64,000 bases of DNA from Macrolepiota albuminosa (GCA_027475525.1 JAMWFC010000046.1:248001-312000); one strand, 5' to 3'; positions 1 through 11,924 are shown, counted from the first letter of the stretch. Notes: generated from the sequence alone by a model not told the origin. Numbers and translations are program-made.

Positions 1-1135
1 CACAGTCAAGGAGGCTTGTAACATCTGCTGCAGAGTGGATGAGGGAAGTCACTTTTCCAAGCTGCTGATTTAGCAACTAGATCTCCAGGCCTGCAGGAGG
101 CCATCCAGATGCATCGTGAAGCCATGCACAATTGCCTGCATTGAGTAGTCAATGATGCCCTGAGGGTAACCTTATGGTTACCAGATGGGGTGAAGCTGTG
201 TAAAGCAGATAGTAGGCACATTTATGCCTACATAGGCACACCCAAGTTCAGTGACTTGGAGGACTGGGCGATGGATGTATGTACCCAGCTCACTATGTGC
301 TTATATGGAGGTGACTGTATGGAACAAGAACAAATCTTTGTTCTGCCCAAGTTCTTGGCTGGAGAGGCCATGGGGTGGTTTTGACAAGCAGAGACACTAC
401 AGGATGCAAGGCAGGACTTCCAGTCTGCCAAGTACACTGAGAAGTTGGGAGTACAAGGGTTCTACAATACCCTTAACAACCATGCCCAGAACATGGCAGT
501 ATACCCAGATAGGTATATGATGCTCAAAACATTTTTGGATGGTATTCCAGCAGACATGCACCACTATTTGATATGTGAGGATGGGCTGTTCCCAGAAGTC
601 AACAATGTGGAAGAGTTTGTGGCATACGCCATCAGGTATGAGCAGTCCCTTAAGACTGCTAACCACTATGAGCATTGTAGTGGCCACAAAGGGGGAAGCA
701 GGTGACTACTGCCTGCTGGGGCACCCTCACAGGGTCAGCATGTGGGGACCTTCTGGGCCAAGAAGGCTAACTTGGATTGTAACCACAACACACGGTTTGT
801 GGTATGCAGAACTCTTGCAGCAAATTGAGAGTGAAGCTGCCTACAACCAGAGTGGGTGCCAGATGGAGAATGTCCTAAACCAAGGCCAGAATTCAAGCTG
901 GCCAACCTACCTGGTCAGATGGGGACCTGTTTTGCATCTATTTTTTGAGACATGATAGAATGCTTTATGCACATCTACTTAGATGATATATTCATCTATT
1001 CAGATTCCATGGAGGAACATGAGCAGCACCTCAGAGTCATATTCAAATGACTATGCAAGTACAAGCTGTACTTGAAGTGGAAAAAGTGTGAGCTTTATGC
1101 TCAGAGTATAGACTGCTTAGGGCATGTTGATAGGA
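1..1135 (+). pseudogene. Decayed gag and reverse-transcriptase remnant, Ty3/gypsy family A
   Basis: Reading frames from about 190 to 705 encode a capsid-like protein broken by a stop near 382 and by frameshifts; stretches such as FLDGIPADMHHYL and VEEFVAYAIRYEQS are typical of fungal gypsy Gag. At 976-987 a reverse-transcriptase active-site motif (YLDD, followed by IFIYSDS) is visible, with an in-frame stop about 60 bases later, so a large part of pol between Gag and this point is deleted. The first 200 bases match, on the opposite strand, the region around 46,570-46,740 inside the family A element at 42-48 kb, which is the basis for the family assignment. No protein can be made from it. It probably continues left of the window. 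Confidence 0.75.
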
Positions 1136-2356
1136 CCACACACAGGCTAGGTGCATCAACAGCAGACTTGGCATCAGTTCCAGACAGACACCTTGCCGCA
1201 CTCATGCCAAACTTGACGGACATGATTTATCCTTTCTAGGCCATTTCCAACGCACAAATGGCAGCTGGAATGACAGCTGTTATTAGGCCATTGGTAAGAT
1301 CTTGACAGGTGGTGCTAATTAATCAGCACATGGCCTAGCTAGCCAGTGACAGCACTTACAAATTAGCGTCTCCAGTGCTTGGTGTGCATAGTTGTGAGGA
1401 GTCCTGACAGGGTCCTGGTGTGCTAAAGTGGAGGTGATAAAACAATGTGCTAAATTATAGCGCTTTGGGGGCTACCTGGCAGACCGTAAGCATTGTAGTT
1501 TAAACAAAGATATTGAAGAAAAGACGAGTAGCACAGCGTATTGTGCCCGTAGGTGGCACCGTAAACAACAAAGACGAGATAGACAAGGCTAGCGGCCGAC
1601 TTAGTGACAAAGTTGAAGGAAGCTAGTGCAATTTGAATGCTAAGTGTAACTGTGTGCTCAAGGGGTTACGATTTGTTGTTATATACATGTAAAGTAGCTA
1701 TTTTATATACTATGCACTACCATGTTTGCCAAGATACAAGTCCATCTGTGGCGCTACCTCCTAGCACCTCTTCTTGTGGTTTCCTCTAACAGCGACCTGT
1801 CAACGGCGACCAACGGCGTTATGACTCATGGTGACCAGCGGCGACTCTATATTGGCTTAGAATTGCATGAGTCTGCTCACTTCTATTATAACTCCGATTG
1901 GCCAGCCTGTTCCGGGGTATGGTCGGAAAATCCTTGACAGACGCCATGAGTGCTAATGTCAGCGCTACTCATTGTATCAGTTCCTGACAGGTCCAGATGT
2001 CAGATTTAAGTATATCCAGTGCCACCGTCATTGATCCTTTTAGACTTCTGATTGAAGTGCCTCATCAAATGGCAGCACCTGCTGCTGGCTCCTTCTGGAA
2101 GTGATCGGGGTTTAGTTAGAGTCCTCTCCCACCATTGTGTTAGCGCTATACGTTATGAGCCTCCTTTATCCTTGGGATAGGTGAATGGAGTGTGCTGAAG
2201 GCCTGGTAGCTAGTGGTTAGGGTAAATGACTAAATCCTGTAGTAGGTTGCCAGACCTAGGGCTGCTCTATATTCCCAACTGGTCACTAGAGTCCTCAGTA
2301 CGTCAAGTGTCAGTTGGCCTATAATGTCCCTTGACTTCTTGCTCCGACTCCTGAAT
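1136..2356. other. No gene seen; possible LTR debris
   Basis: Only short chance frames are present. The words TGACAG, CCTGACAGG and TAGCG recur, as they do in the LTR-like stretches at 7.6-8.6 kb and 22-23 kb, so decayed LTR sequence is plausible, but no TG..CA ends with matching flanks could be placed. Confidence 0.3.
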
Positions 2357-3289
2357 TCAATCTTGGGTACTAGTGCTCAGAGTAAACCCTTCGACTGTGC
2401 ACAGGAAACGTGGCACAGGGGGGTTATATTGGAGGATGAAGGCGGTAGCTAATGGGGTTGATATAATCTGGTTGTTGGTGAGGATCTTGCCTGCCTCCTC
2501 CATAATTCCTGAGACTAAAGAATGGTAAGGGGGCTTCTGGCGCTCCGCTCTCCTCTTTAGTGCTATTTCCTTTTCCTGCTGCAGGTATGATAACTTTGCC
2601 CGTTTCCCTGTCATAGCCTTTACCAGCACCTTGAGGCTCTCTCCGGTGCCTGCAAGGTCTCCCTCCTTACTTGCTTGCCAGACTCGTATCCAGAATTTTG
2701 GGGCAGTGTATGTCTCGAAGTGCTCCTCCTGGAGGGGTAGAATGTTGAACCATGGGGGGGTGGAGAGGTGTATCTTGGGAAATCCTTCTGCTGGGGTGGG
2801 AGTTGCCTTTAGTTCTTTTGGGAGCCTTGCTACCGCTGTTTGTGTATCCTTGGGTGTACTCGTAATTGGGGTGGATTTTTCTTTGAGGCGCCTGCTTATG
2901 ATCCAGGAGGGGTCCACCTTATGGTTTCCCCCGGGCATGGCAGGCGTCTGGGGATCTGTGGCCTGGGCGGGGCTCGTGAGAGGAGGGAAGGTTGTGGAGA
3001 TGTCAACCATGGTGGTATCCCCATCTGTCTTGTGGATTGGTGGCATGTTTATGTTCAAGCCTGCCAGGTTGGGAGGGGGAACCGCCAGAGGCGGGGAGCT
3101 TGCAGAGAGGGACAGGCAAGGGGACTCTATATCTGATTGGTCCATGTCCAACTTGAGTGGCGATGCAGCTACATTTCTCCTCTTTCTTTCGTGGTTCCTT
3201 TCGCCAGTTTGCTTTTCTGAGCTGGCAGTTAGGAAATGTTTCTTCTGTTTGTCCAGCTGGGGCATTTGCACGGTGTGGGTGTGGAGCAT
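2357..3289 (-). CDS. Unrecognised 310-residue protein
   Basis: This is an uninterrupted minus-strand frame of 310 codons, long for this otherwise frame-poor stretch. The N-terminal two thirds is low-complexity and rich in Pro, Ser and Thr; the C-terminal third is more ordered, with PPWFNILPLQEEHFETY, then APKFWIRVWQASKEGD, then a Lys/Arg-rich helix-like part around KRAKLSYLQQEKEIALKRRA. No catalytic motif, signal peptide or membrane segment is apparent. I do not recognise the family. The setting (retroelement debris on both sides) makes a transposon-associated protein possible, for example a Gag-like or LINE ORF1-like protein, but this is inference. The codon just upstream is in frame with a stop, so the ATG at 3289 is the natural start unless an exon lies upstream. 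Confidence 0.45.
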   Translation of the reverse strand: MLHTHTVQMPQLDKQKKHFLTASSEKQTGERNHERKRRNVAASPLKLDMDQSDIESPCLSLSASSPPLAVPPPNLAGLNINMPPIHKTDGDTTMVDISTTFPPLTSPAQATDPQTPAMPGGNHKVDPSWIISRRLKEKSTPITSTPKDTQTAVARLPKELKATPTPAEGFPKIHLSTPPWFNILPLQEEHFETYTAPKFWIRVWQASKEGDLAGTGESLKVLVKAMTGKRAKLSYLQQEKEIALKRRAERQKPPYHSLVSGIMEEAGKILTNNQIISTPLATAFILQYNPPVPRFLCTVEGFTLSTSTQD

Positions 3290-3403
3290 GTCTTACTTTC
3301 TCTTATATTTTCCACTGCCTTGCGGCACTTCATTCAGTAAACAAGTAGTTCCTGTAACCAGGCAATTCCTGGAGTAGGTGTTGCCCCCTTACAGGATTCC
3401 TGA

Positions 3404-3658
3404 TCATGCCGCACTGGTGGGTATTCCTATCCATATATCTTCAGTAGTCTCCTGGTTCTTTTCTGTAAGGTTTGTCTGGGGGGTTCTTAAGGATCTCCTA
3501 TATTTCCCAGCACCTTTTGGGTTTATGTGCCATCTATTCATCAGAGTTGTGTGGTTGAATATGCAGGTGAGATCCGTTCTGACCCTGACCTCATGTTGAC
3601 ATTTCCGACAATTAGAATTTTCACCTATGCACGGTGGTTTGGCAAGTGCAACTCTTTA
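3404..3658 (-). pseudogene. Cys/His-motif protein fragment, possibly an upstream exon
   Basis: A minus-strand frame of about 84 codons encodes CIGENSNCRKCQHEVRVRT, followed by a Trp-His pair (NRWHINPKG) and a basic stretch. Cys pairs followed by W..H resemble the zinc-finger-like layout in the gene at 51.3-52.8 kb, but the match is by eye and weak. It ends 115 bases upstream of the 310-codon frame on the same strand and may be an exon or relic of the same gene. There is no clear start codon. Confidence 0.3.
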
Positions 3659-3769
3659 GCCCATTGTTACGCAGTTCTGGGCGCATCATGTCTGGGTACG
3701 ATGACTCCAGTTAATTTTTGTTTTTGGGTAGGAGGGTGCTTGAGAGCATGTCAGGCTCTACTCTGTTAG

Positions 3770-5910
3770 AATGGTTGTATACTTTTGCAACTGGCGTGTT
3801 AGGCACGGCTGCTGTGTCCAGTATTAGTGGGCACATGGTGGTTAAAGCTTAAGGGCCCCCCACCTACTAGCATTCTATGTTGCTGTGTACTTGCTCAACA
3901 GACATCTGATGGAAGCAAATACCATCGCTGTATATTGACTTGGTACTTATTACTCACTCTGGGCTAGAACACTCTGATGGGTAAAATTATATCAAGTAAT
4001 ACAGTACAGAAAAAATGTCAGTCTGATCAATCTATGGATTTCTGCAAGTCAAAATGAAATGTTTCTGCATGAACCTCTATAGAAAATATGATGTGTTACT
4101 CATACACCAATAGGATGAACTACAATGCACTAATTTGATAAACCAGCCAATATGTTGAGTTATTATTAAAACATATAGTTAGCACGAACTCACTACTTAC
4201 ATGACAAATGTACGATGTCAATGTGTCCTCTCAATATATCTTCATATATGTTTATATTTGTTATTCCACTCACATAACATCATGTCTATGCTCCCCATAG
4301 CTAGTATTCAGTATTGGCACCCCTGCACTTCTGCTACATCATTGCACGGCAGATGGATGAGGGAAATAGCAGTTGGTACTTTGATGTATTGACGTGGGTG
4401 AACATTGCCAATGTAGTGTTCTGGTGAGTTTTTCTGGACATTTTAGCCTTTATAGGCAGTTTTATGATGCTGAATTTATATATTACTGTCAGCGCTTATG
4501 CTCATAAAGACCATAACGCTCGACATCTCACAATAAAGGGATTTGACCGAGAAAGTTGTTTCATTGCAGCTTTTCACTTATACCTGAGCAACGATGAGCA
4601 ACACTTAGATGAAGCATACACTTATTCGTATGCTGGTGCATTGTACAGCTGGATAGCTCGGGCTATAACAGTAACGCACATCATTCTGACTAACATAACT
4701 TGTCATCAGGTTTTCAACATCTCTTTGAGAGAAATTGCGAGTTTTCAGTCATCCGGTATTTCATCGTCTAATTTTATTAGTGCGGGCACATTACAGACCT
4801 CACATGAATGGAACATATAAATTCTGTCTGTATTTTTCATGTAAGTCGGTTTAATTTTAATGCTTACTGGTCCTTATAGGTTCCACAGATAATTTTATTG
4901 TAGTATCAACACACTGTATTTTAACATTTTATTGCAGTAAATACGAATTGTATTCATCTATCAACGTACATGTATATATACATCATATTTAAAATTAGGA
5001 ATATTTAAAATAACATTAAAATAAATAAATAAATAATAAATGTTATGTAAGCATTCAGTTGGACGGCCTGTTTATGTAACACACATGCAACGGCTTAAAT
5101 AAGTAAGCAGGCTTTCTGATGGAACATGTTTCTGGAACCAGCGGTTTATTCTAGAATAAAATGGAATATTTTATATAATGTGACCTGCCAGATATACAGC
5201 AATCTCCGTGCAACTCCTGAGCAGTTTGGTTGTCAGCATCCGCTCTCATGGAGTCGCTCAAGCATGCGCTGCTGATATTCAAAGTGCTAGATATGTCTCC
5301 TCCCAACCGCATGACCATATGTTCTAAAAAATTTATATAGCCCCATGAGTAGATTACATACAGCCAAAACCAAATGTGGGTAAAGTCAGCAGATAGTTGA
5401 AGGGCTATATGTGTCTCTAGGACTACGATGCAAATCAACAGTGTGTCATCAAACCTGATTCAGGTGAAACCGAAAAGCTCTGTTTCATTATTCTGCTATA
5501 TATCAAGGCATCAAATTCACTGCTTCTATTTGTTGCCCCTCCAACATCATTTTACAAGTTGGTTTCTACTCAGTGTTGGCAACATATGACAATAAAACAA
5601 TCTACACACAGCCAAGTTTGCAAAATACTGTCTGCCTTTCTTCACCAACAGATAGTCCCTCACCAAACACTCTACACGTCTCAGGCAGTATCTTTGTTCA
5701 TCCGTGCATAAGCCTTGGGTATAGCCAGGACCATTATCTTGATGCTGACTCTATGCCAGAGCTTGTATAGTTCATTGCTTTACATTATTCCAACCATACC
5801 GTCGGCGTTCATACTCATACTGGGGAAGATTCATCTTACAACATTGCATTAGATTAGCTCCAGGCAGCAGCTGAATATGTGTCATAATAGCTGGTCAGTA
5901 GTAGATCTAA
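3770..5910. other. AT-rich sequence without a recognisable gene
   Basis: The longest open frame (4464-4820, plus strand, 118 codons) has no recognisable motif and a composition expected by chance. No LTR ends or repeats of note were seen. Confidence 0.5.
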
Positions 5911-5914
5911 CAAT

Positions 5915-5942
5915 TTTATTATTATTATTATTATTATTATTA
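5915..5942. repeat. ATT-type trinucleotide microsatellite
   Basis: About nine uninterrupted TTA/ATT units lie just upstream of the duplicated segment at 5,950-6,240. Confidence 0.85.
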
Positions 5943-5949
5943 GTATTTT

Positions 5950-6242
5950 TTAGGATGTATAGCAAAGCCTCTGGCTGCATATGGACTCTCCAAGGACAAC
6001 AAGGGGGCCAGCATTGGCCGTTCAAAGCCAATGAGAGCGTTGCAGGCAGGTATTTGTACTAAATTGGTATGTCGGTCTTATCAATTGTACTTCGAACTTT
6101 TTTTTTTTTTTTCAACTTTAGGTCGTGCAGCAAAGCCTCTAGCTGTGTGTGGATGCTCTAAGGATGACATGGGGGGGGTAACGTTGGCTGTCATCAAAGG
6201 GGTTATAGAGAGGGTCAAGAATCTGAATTGTAACAAGAAACA
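5950..6242 (+). pseudogene. Two diverged copies of an exon-like segment
   Basis: Two stretches read as related peptides: AKPLAAYGLSKDNKGASIG in the first and AKPLAVCGCSKDDMGGVTL in the second. They are separated by a poly-T tract (from about 6,099) and a CTTTAG acceptor-like end. This looks like an old tandem duplication of a coding exon, or two exons of a repetitive protein, now decayed. I do not recognise the family. Confidence 0.3.
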
Positions 6243-6245
6243 GGT

Positions 6246-7040
6246 TTGTTGCCAGTTTTTGATGTAATTTGTCAAATAACACCCGTTTACAGTCTACAAA
6301 TACAAAGCCTCGTCATACAGGGATGTACTTATTCTTGTACAGTGGTCGTGTTGACAGCAACATGTTCTACACATACAGGGACAACGTTGACAAATAAAGG
6401 ATCTACTTTTTTTTTTTTATATATATATATGTGTTATGTTTACGGATACTGCTATATACGAATTGGACATTGAATATTAGACAAACATTGCTAGTATTTC
6501 TCCTTTCTGCGCTCTGCGCTAAGTTAATGTACCATGTCATGCCGTGTTGGCACATCACGCTAACGTGGTCACATTAACACTGCCACATCACAGATTCAAC
6601 ACCCTATGCTGTAGACCTTAGTCCACTGCAGGCCCATATCTTTTGATCAAGTGTAGATCTCAGTCACGCCGTGCTAGCAATGGCACATACAAGCAAGTGA
6701 GATTAAGACTGTTACCCAGAAACAATGAAGCCCCAGAATTCGTTGTATACAAAAATAAGTACAATATGGTATAAATAGTTTTTTTATTTAGAAATCCCTC
6801 AGTTCTTTTTGGTGAACTAAGAGTCAGTCTATTAGTCTATTTGTCTTTCGCCTTACTTACTTTACCTATCCTGTAGATCAATTACTTATAAGTCTCTCCA
6901 CTTCATACAGAGGCCACTATATAGTCTTGTTTACTTCATTGAGCATGTATGTTCTTTCCCCTCTCTTATTGTTGAATAGTATTGATGGTCTTGCAGATGA
7001 TTGAGATGGCCTGTCCCTAATTCTCCATGAACCTTCCTTT
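6246..7040. other. No gene seen
   Basis: AT-rich sequence with a T-run and a short AT dinucleotide run near 6,410-6,430. No frame, LTR or RNA gene could be supported. Confidence 0.45.
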
Positions 7041-7044
7041 GACT

Positions 7045-7567
7045 ATAGTTGCCATCACCAGTTCTGGCAATGTTTTCCAATCCACCATGCTAAAGGTGCT
7101 TGAGCTCATTTGATTTCAAGGGATTTCTCATTGCATCTGCAGGTTTTACTAAAAAGGACATCCTCAGCATCAGGCAGCTCAAGCTTAGGGATGGTACTCT
7201 TAAGTCGTGGGCTGGTAATCAGTCCAGCAACCACTTCACATATCATGCTGGCAAGCACCCTTGGACTCTCCTCTCTGTTGTCCACCACGCTCTCCCTGGT
7301 GTGACCAAGAACAAAGTATCTGGTGAGGAAGCAGCTTGTTGCTGCAGGTGTCCACATCATTGCCAAGGGTTCCAACATGGGTTGCACTGAAGAGGCTATC
7401 AAAGTCTTTGAGAAGGCATGCAGAGATAGTAAAGGTGTGTGGTACGCTCCTGGAAGTAAGCCTCTTTTCCTCCATAATTGTTCTCGGCTACTGATATCAC
7501 ACCAAAACCTACCCACAGAGGCCACCAATTGTGGTGGTGTAGCTGTTTCTAGTCTCAAGATGGCTCA
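7045..7567 (+). pseudogene. NADP-glutamate dehydrogenase C-terminal fragment (broken)
   Basis: Glutamate dehydrogenase makes glutamate from 2-oxoglutarate and ammonium using NADPH. The translation carries several landmarks of the fungal enzyme in the right order: a Rossmann-type SSGNVFQSTMLKVLEL (family form SGSGNVAQY..LKVIELG), DFKGFLIASAGFTKKDI, YHAGKHPWTL, HHALPGVTKNKVSGEEA and IIAKGSNMGCTEEAIKVFE, then KGVWYAPG. A good intron (GTAAGC near 7,457 to CCACAG near 7,520) joins the last to KATNCGGVAVSSLKMAQ. There is a stop near 7,114, frameshifts near 7,320, no N-terminal half, and the frame ends abruptly at 7,567 where LTR-like sequence begins. It is a gene fragment stranded between repeats. 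Confidence in the family is high, and in non-function very high. Confidence 0.85.
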
Positions 7568-7569
7568 AA

Positions 7570-8597
7570 GCAGACCCCGGCACACCATGCAAACCCCGAC
7601 GTGCTCCAACTCCTCACCCACACCCTGGGGCCCTCACAACTCACACGGTGATAGGACCCCATACAGGATCAGCGCATCAATGGCAGGCGACAGCAACGTG
7701 GCACTGACTTGGGATACCTTAGCGCACGCTAATTATCCAATTTTGGAGATATTTGACAGCCGCACACGGCAAGAAGCAGATCCGATCAGTGATAGCGCTG
7801 ACGGCAGACAGAATGACAACTGACAGATGGCATCAGTCACTGATGACAGCGCTTAGCAAGAAGCCTGATGATCTATCAAAAACTGATGGACAGCTTGGCA
7901 TTTGACCTTGGCATATGACATCGCTTAGAGCCTCCATCTGGCACCTGACATCGCTAAGCATTTTGGACAGACAGAAGAGTGATGGATTGATGGTTTAGCA
8001 CTGCAATCTGCCGCCTGCTGTCGCTAAGGGTCTTGAATAGACGGTAGGGATCTGAAACTGTTGGAGCTACCCCTGTGAAATTTTCTAGTTCACCACACTT
8101 TGGCAATGGTTGGTCACTGGCGACGGTGAACTTATTGTAGTATATAAAGTACTTACCGACTTGTACATACCCATTGAACAACAGACCAGAGTTTCCTGCT
8201 CCCCTTCCTTCAGTCTCCTTTACGGTCAAGATTTCATTTACGGTCGGCAATGTCAAACTCATCGGCAGTTGCAGACTCTCGCTAGCCTTCAACACACTCG
8301 CGCCTTGCAGCTACGGCAGGCATTATCAATGCTTAGACTTCACTAAGCTTACTGTGTTCTTACCACTAACATTGCCGTGTTTGCTTACCACTCTTTCATA
8401 GGCGCTTTACCTTAGCGCTTTACACTTGCCAACTCCCCTTACTGACTTTTCCCCATTTTCACAGACACATTCTCTGGGACCTGCCCGGGACTCCTCACAT
8501 CACTTATAGTGTGCCCAACGCAAGCAATTGGTACGGTAACACTATAGTTATATTTGTTACTGATCAAACTTTGGGCGTCATCAGCGGTCACCCACCC
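7570..8597 (+). repeat. LTR-like sequence, family E (ends not resolved)
   Basis: This stretch shares an ordered series of words with 22.0-23.06 kb: CACCTGACATCGCTTAG-like blocks, a TATA box (TATATAAAGTACTTAC here, ACATATAAATACTTAC there), CTTGCAGCTACGGCA.., TTCTCTGGGACCTG(C/T)CCGGGACTC and GGGCGTCATCAGCGG. The order of TATA box, C-rich leader and conserved 3' end is what an LTR promoter looks like. It starts where the glutamate dehydrogenase fragment stops. No target-site duplication was found, so the ends are approximate. Confidence 0.45.
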
Positions 8598-9104
8598 AGT
8601 CAGGGGACCCACCCCGGTGCCCACACCCTGTATCCTGGGCCCCATCAATCGCCCGGCATTCCACCCTGCACCAGCCGACAGGGCCCGACCAATCCCCCGG
8701 CGCCACACCCGCAGCCAGACAATACACCGCACAGGACTCAACCGGAACAATACAGCGCACAGGACTGGACATGTGAAGCCTAGCCCCAGAACTTACCCAG
8801 GTGCCCTGGACCTTAACCGCCAAAGGTATATAGCTGGTAGCCAGTAAACTCTTATAGTAGTCTTGATATTGCCATAAACTCGTCTCTATACTCTCTTGAC
8901 TATTTCGTACTTATCTCAATCTATCTGTCTCATTTTCTCAAGTTTCTTGGCCCTCTAAAAAGTCTCACTTCAATTCTAACTCAGTCTCCCGGTCTTAGTC
9001 CCTTTCTCCAATCACCCCACCTTGTCTCCGCCCTAGCAAGGCTCTGCCTACTCCCGCCCCGTATTCCGGACTTAGCCCGGGATCCTGCTCTACTTCTTCC
9101 TACA

Positions 9105-10313
9105 TGTCATGACCCCTCCCCTCCGGATCCGCCCCGGGACACCCCCGGAACACCATCCGAGACCCTCCCTCTGACCCCACAGGACACGCCCCGCCATCAC
9201 ATGCATCAAGGGCCACCATCAGCCGCCACCCACCCCAATCAATGATCGGATCACGCGACTCGCTTCCAGCCATCACACATCACGCATCACAGCTCCCTCC
9301 ACGCCAATTGATCGTGCGCCCCACACACACGATCCACATATACAGTCCCTGCCCGCTACTCAATGACTCCCAGAACCCATCCCAGACACCCCAGAACCCC
9401 TAGACCCAGTCCCATAGTACTTATTGTAAGGGCAACGGTTAATGTCTGCGGAAATCCTTCCACGGACTAGCGAGCGCAGGTGGCAGGCGAGAGTCGAGCA
9501 GCCGTAGAAGCAGGCGAGAGTCAGGCAAGGGACCGGCAAGGCTAACCAAGCGGTCAGACGTCGCTAGAGAGCTTACAGTCGGTTCAGTGTATAGGCTGGA
9601 AGAACACTGCTATTGTTCAGCCTGGGGATATTCTATCCCACAGGCTGCCTATATATACTACATTGGTGGCTGTGCTATTACTAATACTGTTTACTAAGTG
9701 GGCCCCGGTATGTAATGGAGTATGACTAACAATAATTGATGCTGAGTAAGGTCCATGCATATGACTCATCAAGACTGACTACTAAGAGATGGAAGGGGAA
9801 AGGGTGGGCCGAGCGGCCGGTCGGATCTGCTAGGAATAGGTGTATTGTCAGACTAAGCTCAGAATAGGTTTGGACGTGGTCCGGAGACTAGTCCCCTGAC
9901 ACTTATAGCATAGTTCCCCATTGTATTCGGTACTAGTCTTGATATTGCATTAACTTGGTTACTTGAATTGTTGCGTGCCCTCTGCTTGACTGGTACACAT
10001 TGACTGGCACGCTTGACTGGCACACTCAAATAACCGTGTGCTCTAAGTTTGGTACGCACTTTGCGACTTTTAATTTGTTAACCCGGTCTCGTCTTAGAAC
10101 CCCCAGTTCACGACTCGACCCCCTCCCTATCCTCAGCCACCCGAAACCCAGAATCCCTGGACCAAGTCCCCTCTCCAGGGATTACCCCTGTCCACATCTT
10201 GAACCCTGGAGTCCTAGCCCCGGAGTTCCAGACACCCGAGTATCCATAGGTCAAGTCTGCATTGTAAGGGCGATTGCTTTCCTGGAAAGCCCCCGACTCA
10301 GCGGAACCTGACA
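9105..10313 (+). mobile_element. Solo LTR, family C (subtype 2), with nested LTR
   Basis: It begins TGTCATGACCCCTCCC and ends GCGGAACCTGACA, as in other family C LTRs, and is flanked by CTACA at 9,100-9,104 and 10,314-10,318. The net LTR length without the nested insertion is about 727 bp. It carries the AGTCTTGATATTG block after the insertion. No internal retroelement sequence is present, so it is what remains after LTR-LTR recombination. Confidence 0.88.
9425..9901 (-). mobile_element. Solo LTR, family D, nested in the family C LTR
   Basis: A 477-bp insertion starts TGTAAGGGCAAC and ends CCCCTGACA, and interrupts the otherwise continuous family C sequence TAGTACTTAT|AGCATAG. The 5-bp duplication CTTAT stands at 9,420-9,424 and 9,902-9,906. 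Read on the minus strand it starts TGTCAGGGGACT and ends GCCCTTACA, the same terminal words as family B LTRs, so it is probably a distant B relative inserted in reverse. Confidence 0.85.
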
Positions 10314-10464
10314 CTACAAACTCTGGCGCTCCGTAGCCACCCCATGCCCCACCCAAAACCCCGGAGCTCATCCTCCATTACCCAGAGACTCTCTGTAGAC
10401 TTCGAGTCCACCTAGTAAGGACCCGCTTGCCCCTGGAGGCCCCCGTCATCAGCGGAACCTGACA

Positions 10465-11495
10465 TTGATGTTCTTGAATTGCCTTCTTTTGGCATGCACA
10501 GAAGGCATGTATACCAGGCCGACTGAGAGTTTGAACAAATGGTGTGTGTACTGAGCTTTCTCCAACAATCTTGAACTTGCCCTTGCTGGATTTCCACCGA
10601 CGGAGCATTAGACAATGTAAATACAGAGTTGACAAGTTTGATGAAACAAAATGTGACCGTGATTTCTGCTGTATACTTATTTCTAGGTGCAACACATTAA
10701 ACCCCTGCTTGATTCATCTATCTGACTAATAGTAAATACTTGTCACTGGTTCTATAGCAGATTCTGAGAGATATCGTAAAATGTGAATGTGTTGGACAAG
10801 GTCTTCAGTGAAAAATGTTATATTGAGCAAGATTTCAAGAAACCAGTTGCTTAGTCCGATGTTGTGATAAAATTGTATTTCCAGTGAGAAAAGCCTATGC
10901 AAAAACACACTTTGGAAAATTCAAGTTACAACTTAATAAGACACCACATGTCAAATGACGAGAAAACAATATATTAATATATATTAACTAGAACTAGCTA
11001 ATACTAATGTGGACTGAAGCATGAAGAAACTTCGCCTGCCATATAACTACGTGTAAAAATCATCGCTGCTGCTGCCAGACCTGTTGTTCGGAAGAGTGAA
11101 GGGTCAGAATGCCAGCCGATAGCAGCTTCAGCAGCAGCTCTATACAGTAAAAAAAAGTTAGCTGACGAGTTACAAAAAATAAGAACTAGTACTGACCACT
11201 CTGCAGAGACACCAGGCATTGCACCTTGTTCAACCATCCAAAAGCATTCCTCATCAGTAATCTCAGACTTTAAAGACTGTCTCTCTCCAGAATGCAGAGG
11301 AAGTGATGAGGAAGCACCCTTGAATAATTGGCACGAAGGAGACAATGGCAAGGGAGCAGTCTTGAATGACTGTGCTTGATGGGTAGACAACAATCCAGAT
11401 GTATCATGAGAACATGAAAATGCAGATGGCACCGATGTGGCTGAGTCATCTGAGTTGGACAAGAACATGTCCTCATCATCTGATATGGGCATGCA
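10465..11495. other. No confident gene
   Basis: A minus-strand frame at 11,004-11,492 (162 codons, Ser-rich) has no recognisable domain and may be the downstream part of the locus at 11.5-11.9 kb. The rest is AT-rich. Confidence 0.35.
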
Positions 11496-11924
11496 CTACC
11501 GAGTATGGGAAGAGGCTGGGGTTGGGCAGTGTGAAGAGACATGGACTTGGCAACTCCTCAAGGTGGGCTGGGATAGTTGAGGAACTTGGTGACTTTTTGA
11601 AGTGGGTTGAAATGATTGAGAAGTCGGAGATAAAGAGCGTATTTGATGTTCATGGGCCAATTTTTGATGAAGTTGAGAAGAGAGACTTTGGTGAATCATG
11701 GGAGCAGACTGAGATGTATGGGGGTAGGATGAGCTTCTTGACACACTTGCAGGCACTTTGTTGATCTCAGTTACTAGGTCATTTGCTAGAGCATGTTCCC
11801 ATGCTTTGACAGCTGTATCATAGCTGTAGTAGCCTTGAAGCCAGCCCTTTTTTCCACCAGGAAGGTCATGAATCTGCTGCGCAGCAGCAGGCCTATCCAA
11901 GTAGTTACATAGGCAAAGCAGCAA
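11496..11924 (-). pseudogene. Protein with RNase H1 N-terminal-like (viroplasmin-type) motif
   Basis: The N-terminal part of this minus-strand frame reads AQQIHDLPGGKKGWLQGYYS followed by AVKAWEHA, which resembles the small RNA/DNA-hybrid-binding domain at the N-terminus of eukaryotic RNase H1 (pattern Q..G..G...K.F.S...A..AW). The remainder is Ser/Gln-rich without motifs. In many fungi this small domain is found in proteins of unknown role. An upstream exon is likely because the domain normally begins with a short strand preceding this point. The family call is tentative; function is unknown. Confidence 0.35.

Larger units (their letters stand above)
8838..10464 (+). repeat. Outer, diverged family C-like LTR split by a solo LTR
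   Basis: Sequence from about 8,838 to 9,104 contains AGTCTTGATATTG and a following C-rich leader as in the R/U5 part of family C LTRs. After the inserted solo LTR, 10,319-10,464 ends with GTCATCAGCGGAACCTGACA, a second copy of the family C 3' end. The simplest reading is one older LTR interrupted at 9,104. Its 5' end lies somewhere between 8,590 and 8,838 and could not be fixed. Confidence 0.45.

Noticed and set aside
4464..4820. 118-codon frame in AT-rich DNA
   Set aside because: No motif, no neighbouring signals, composition consistent with chance.
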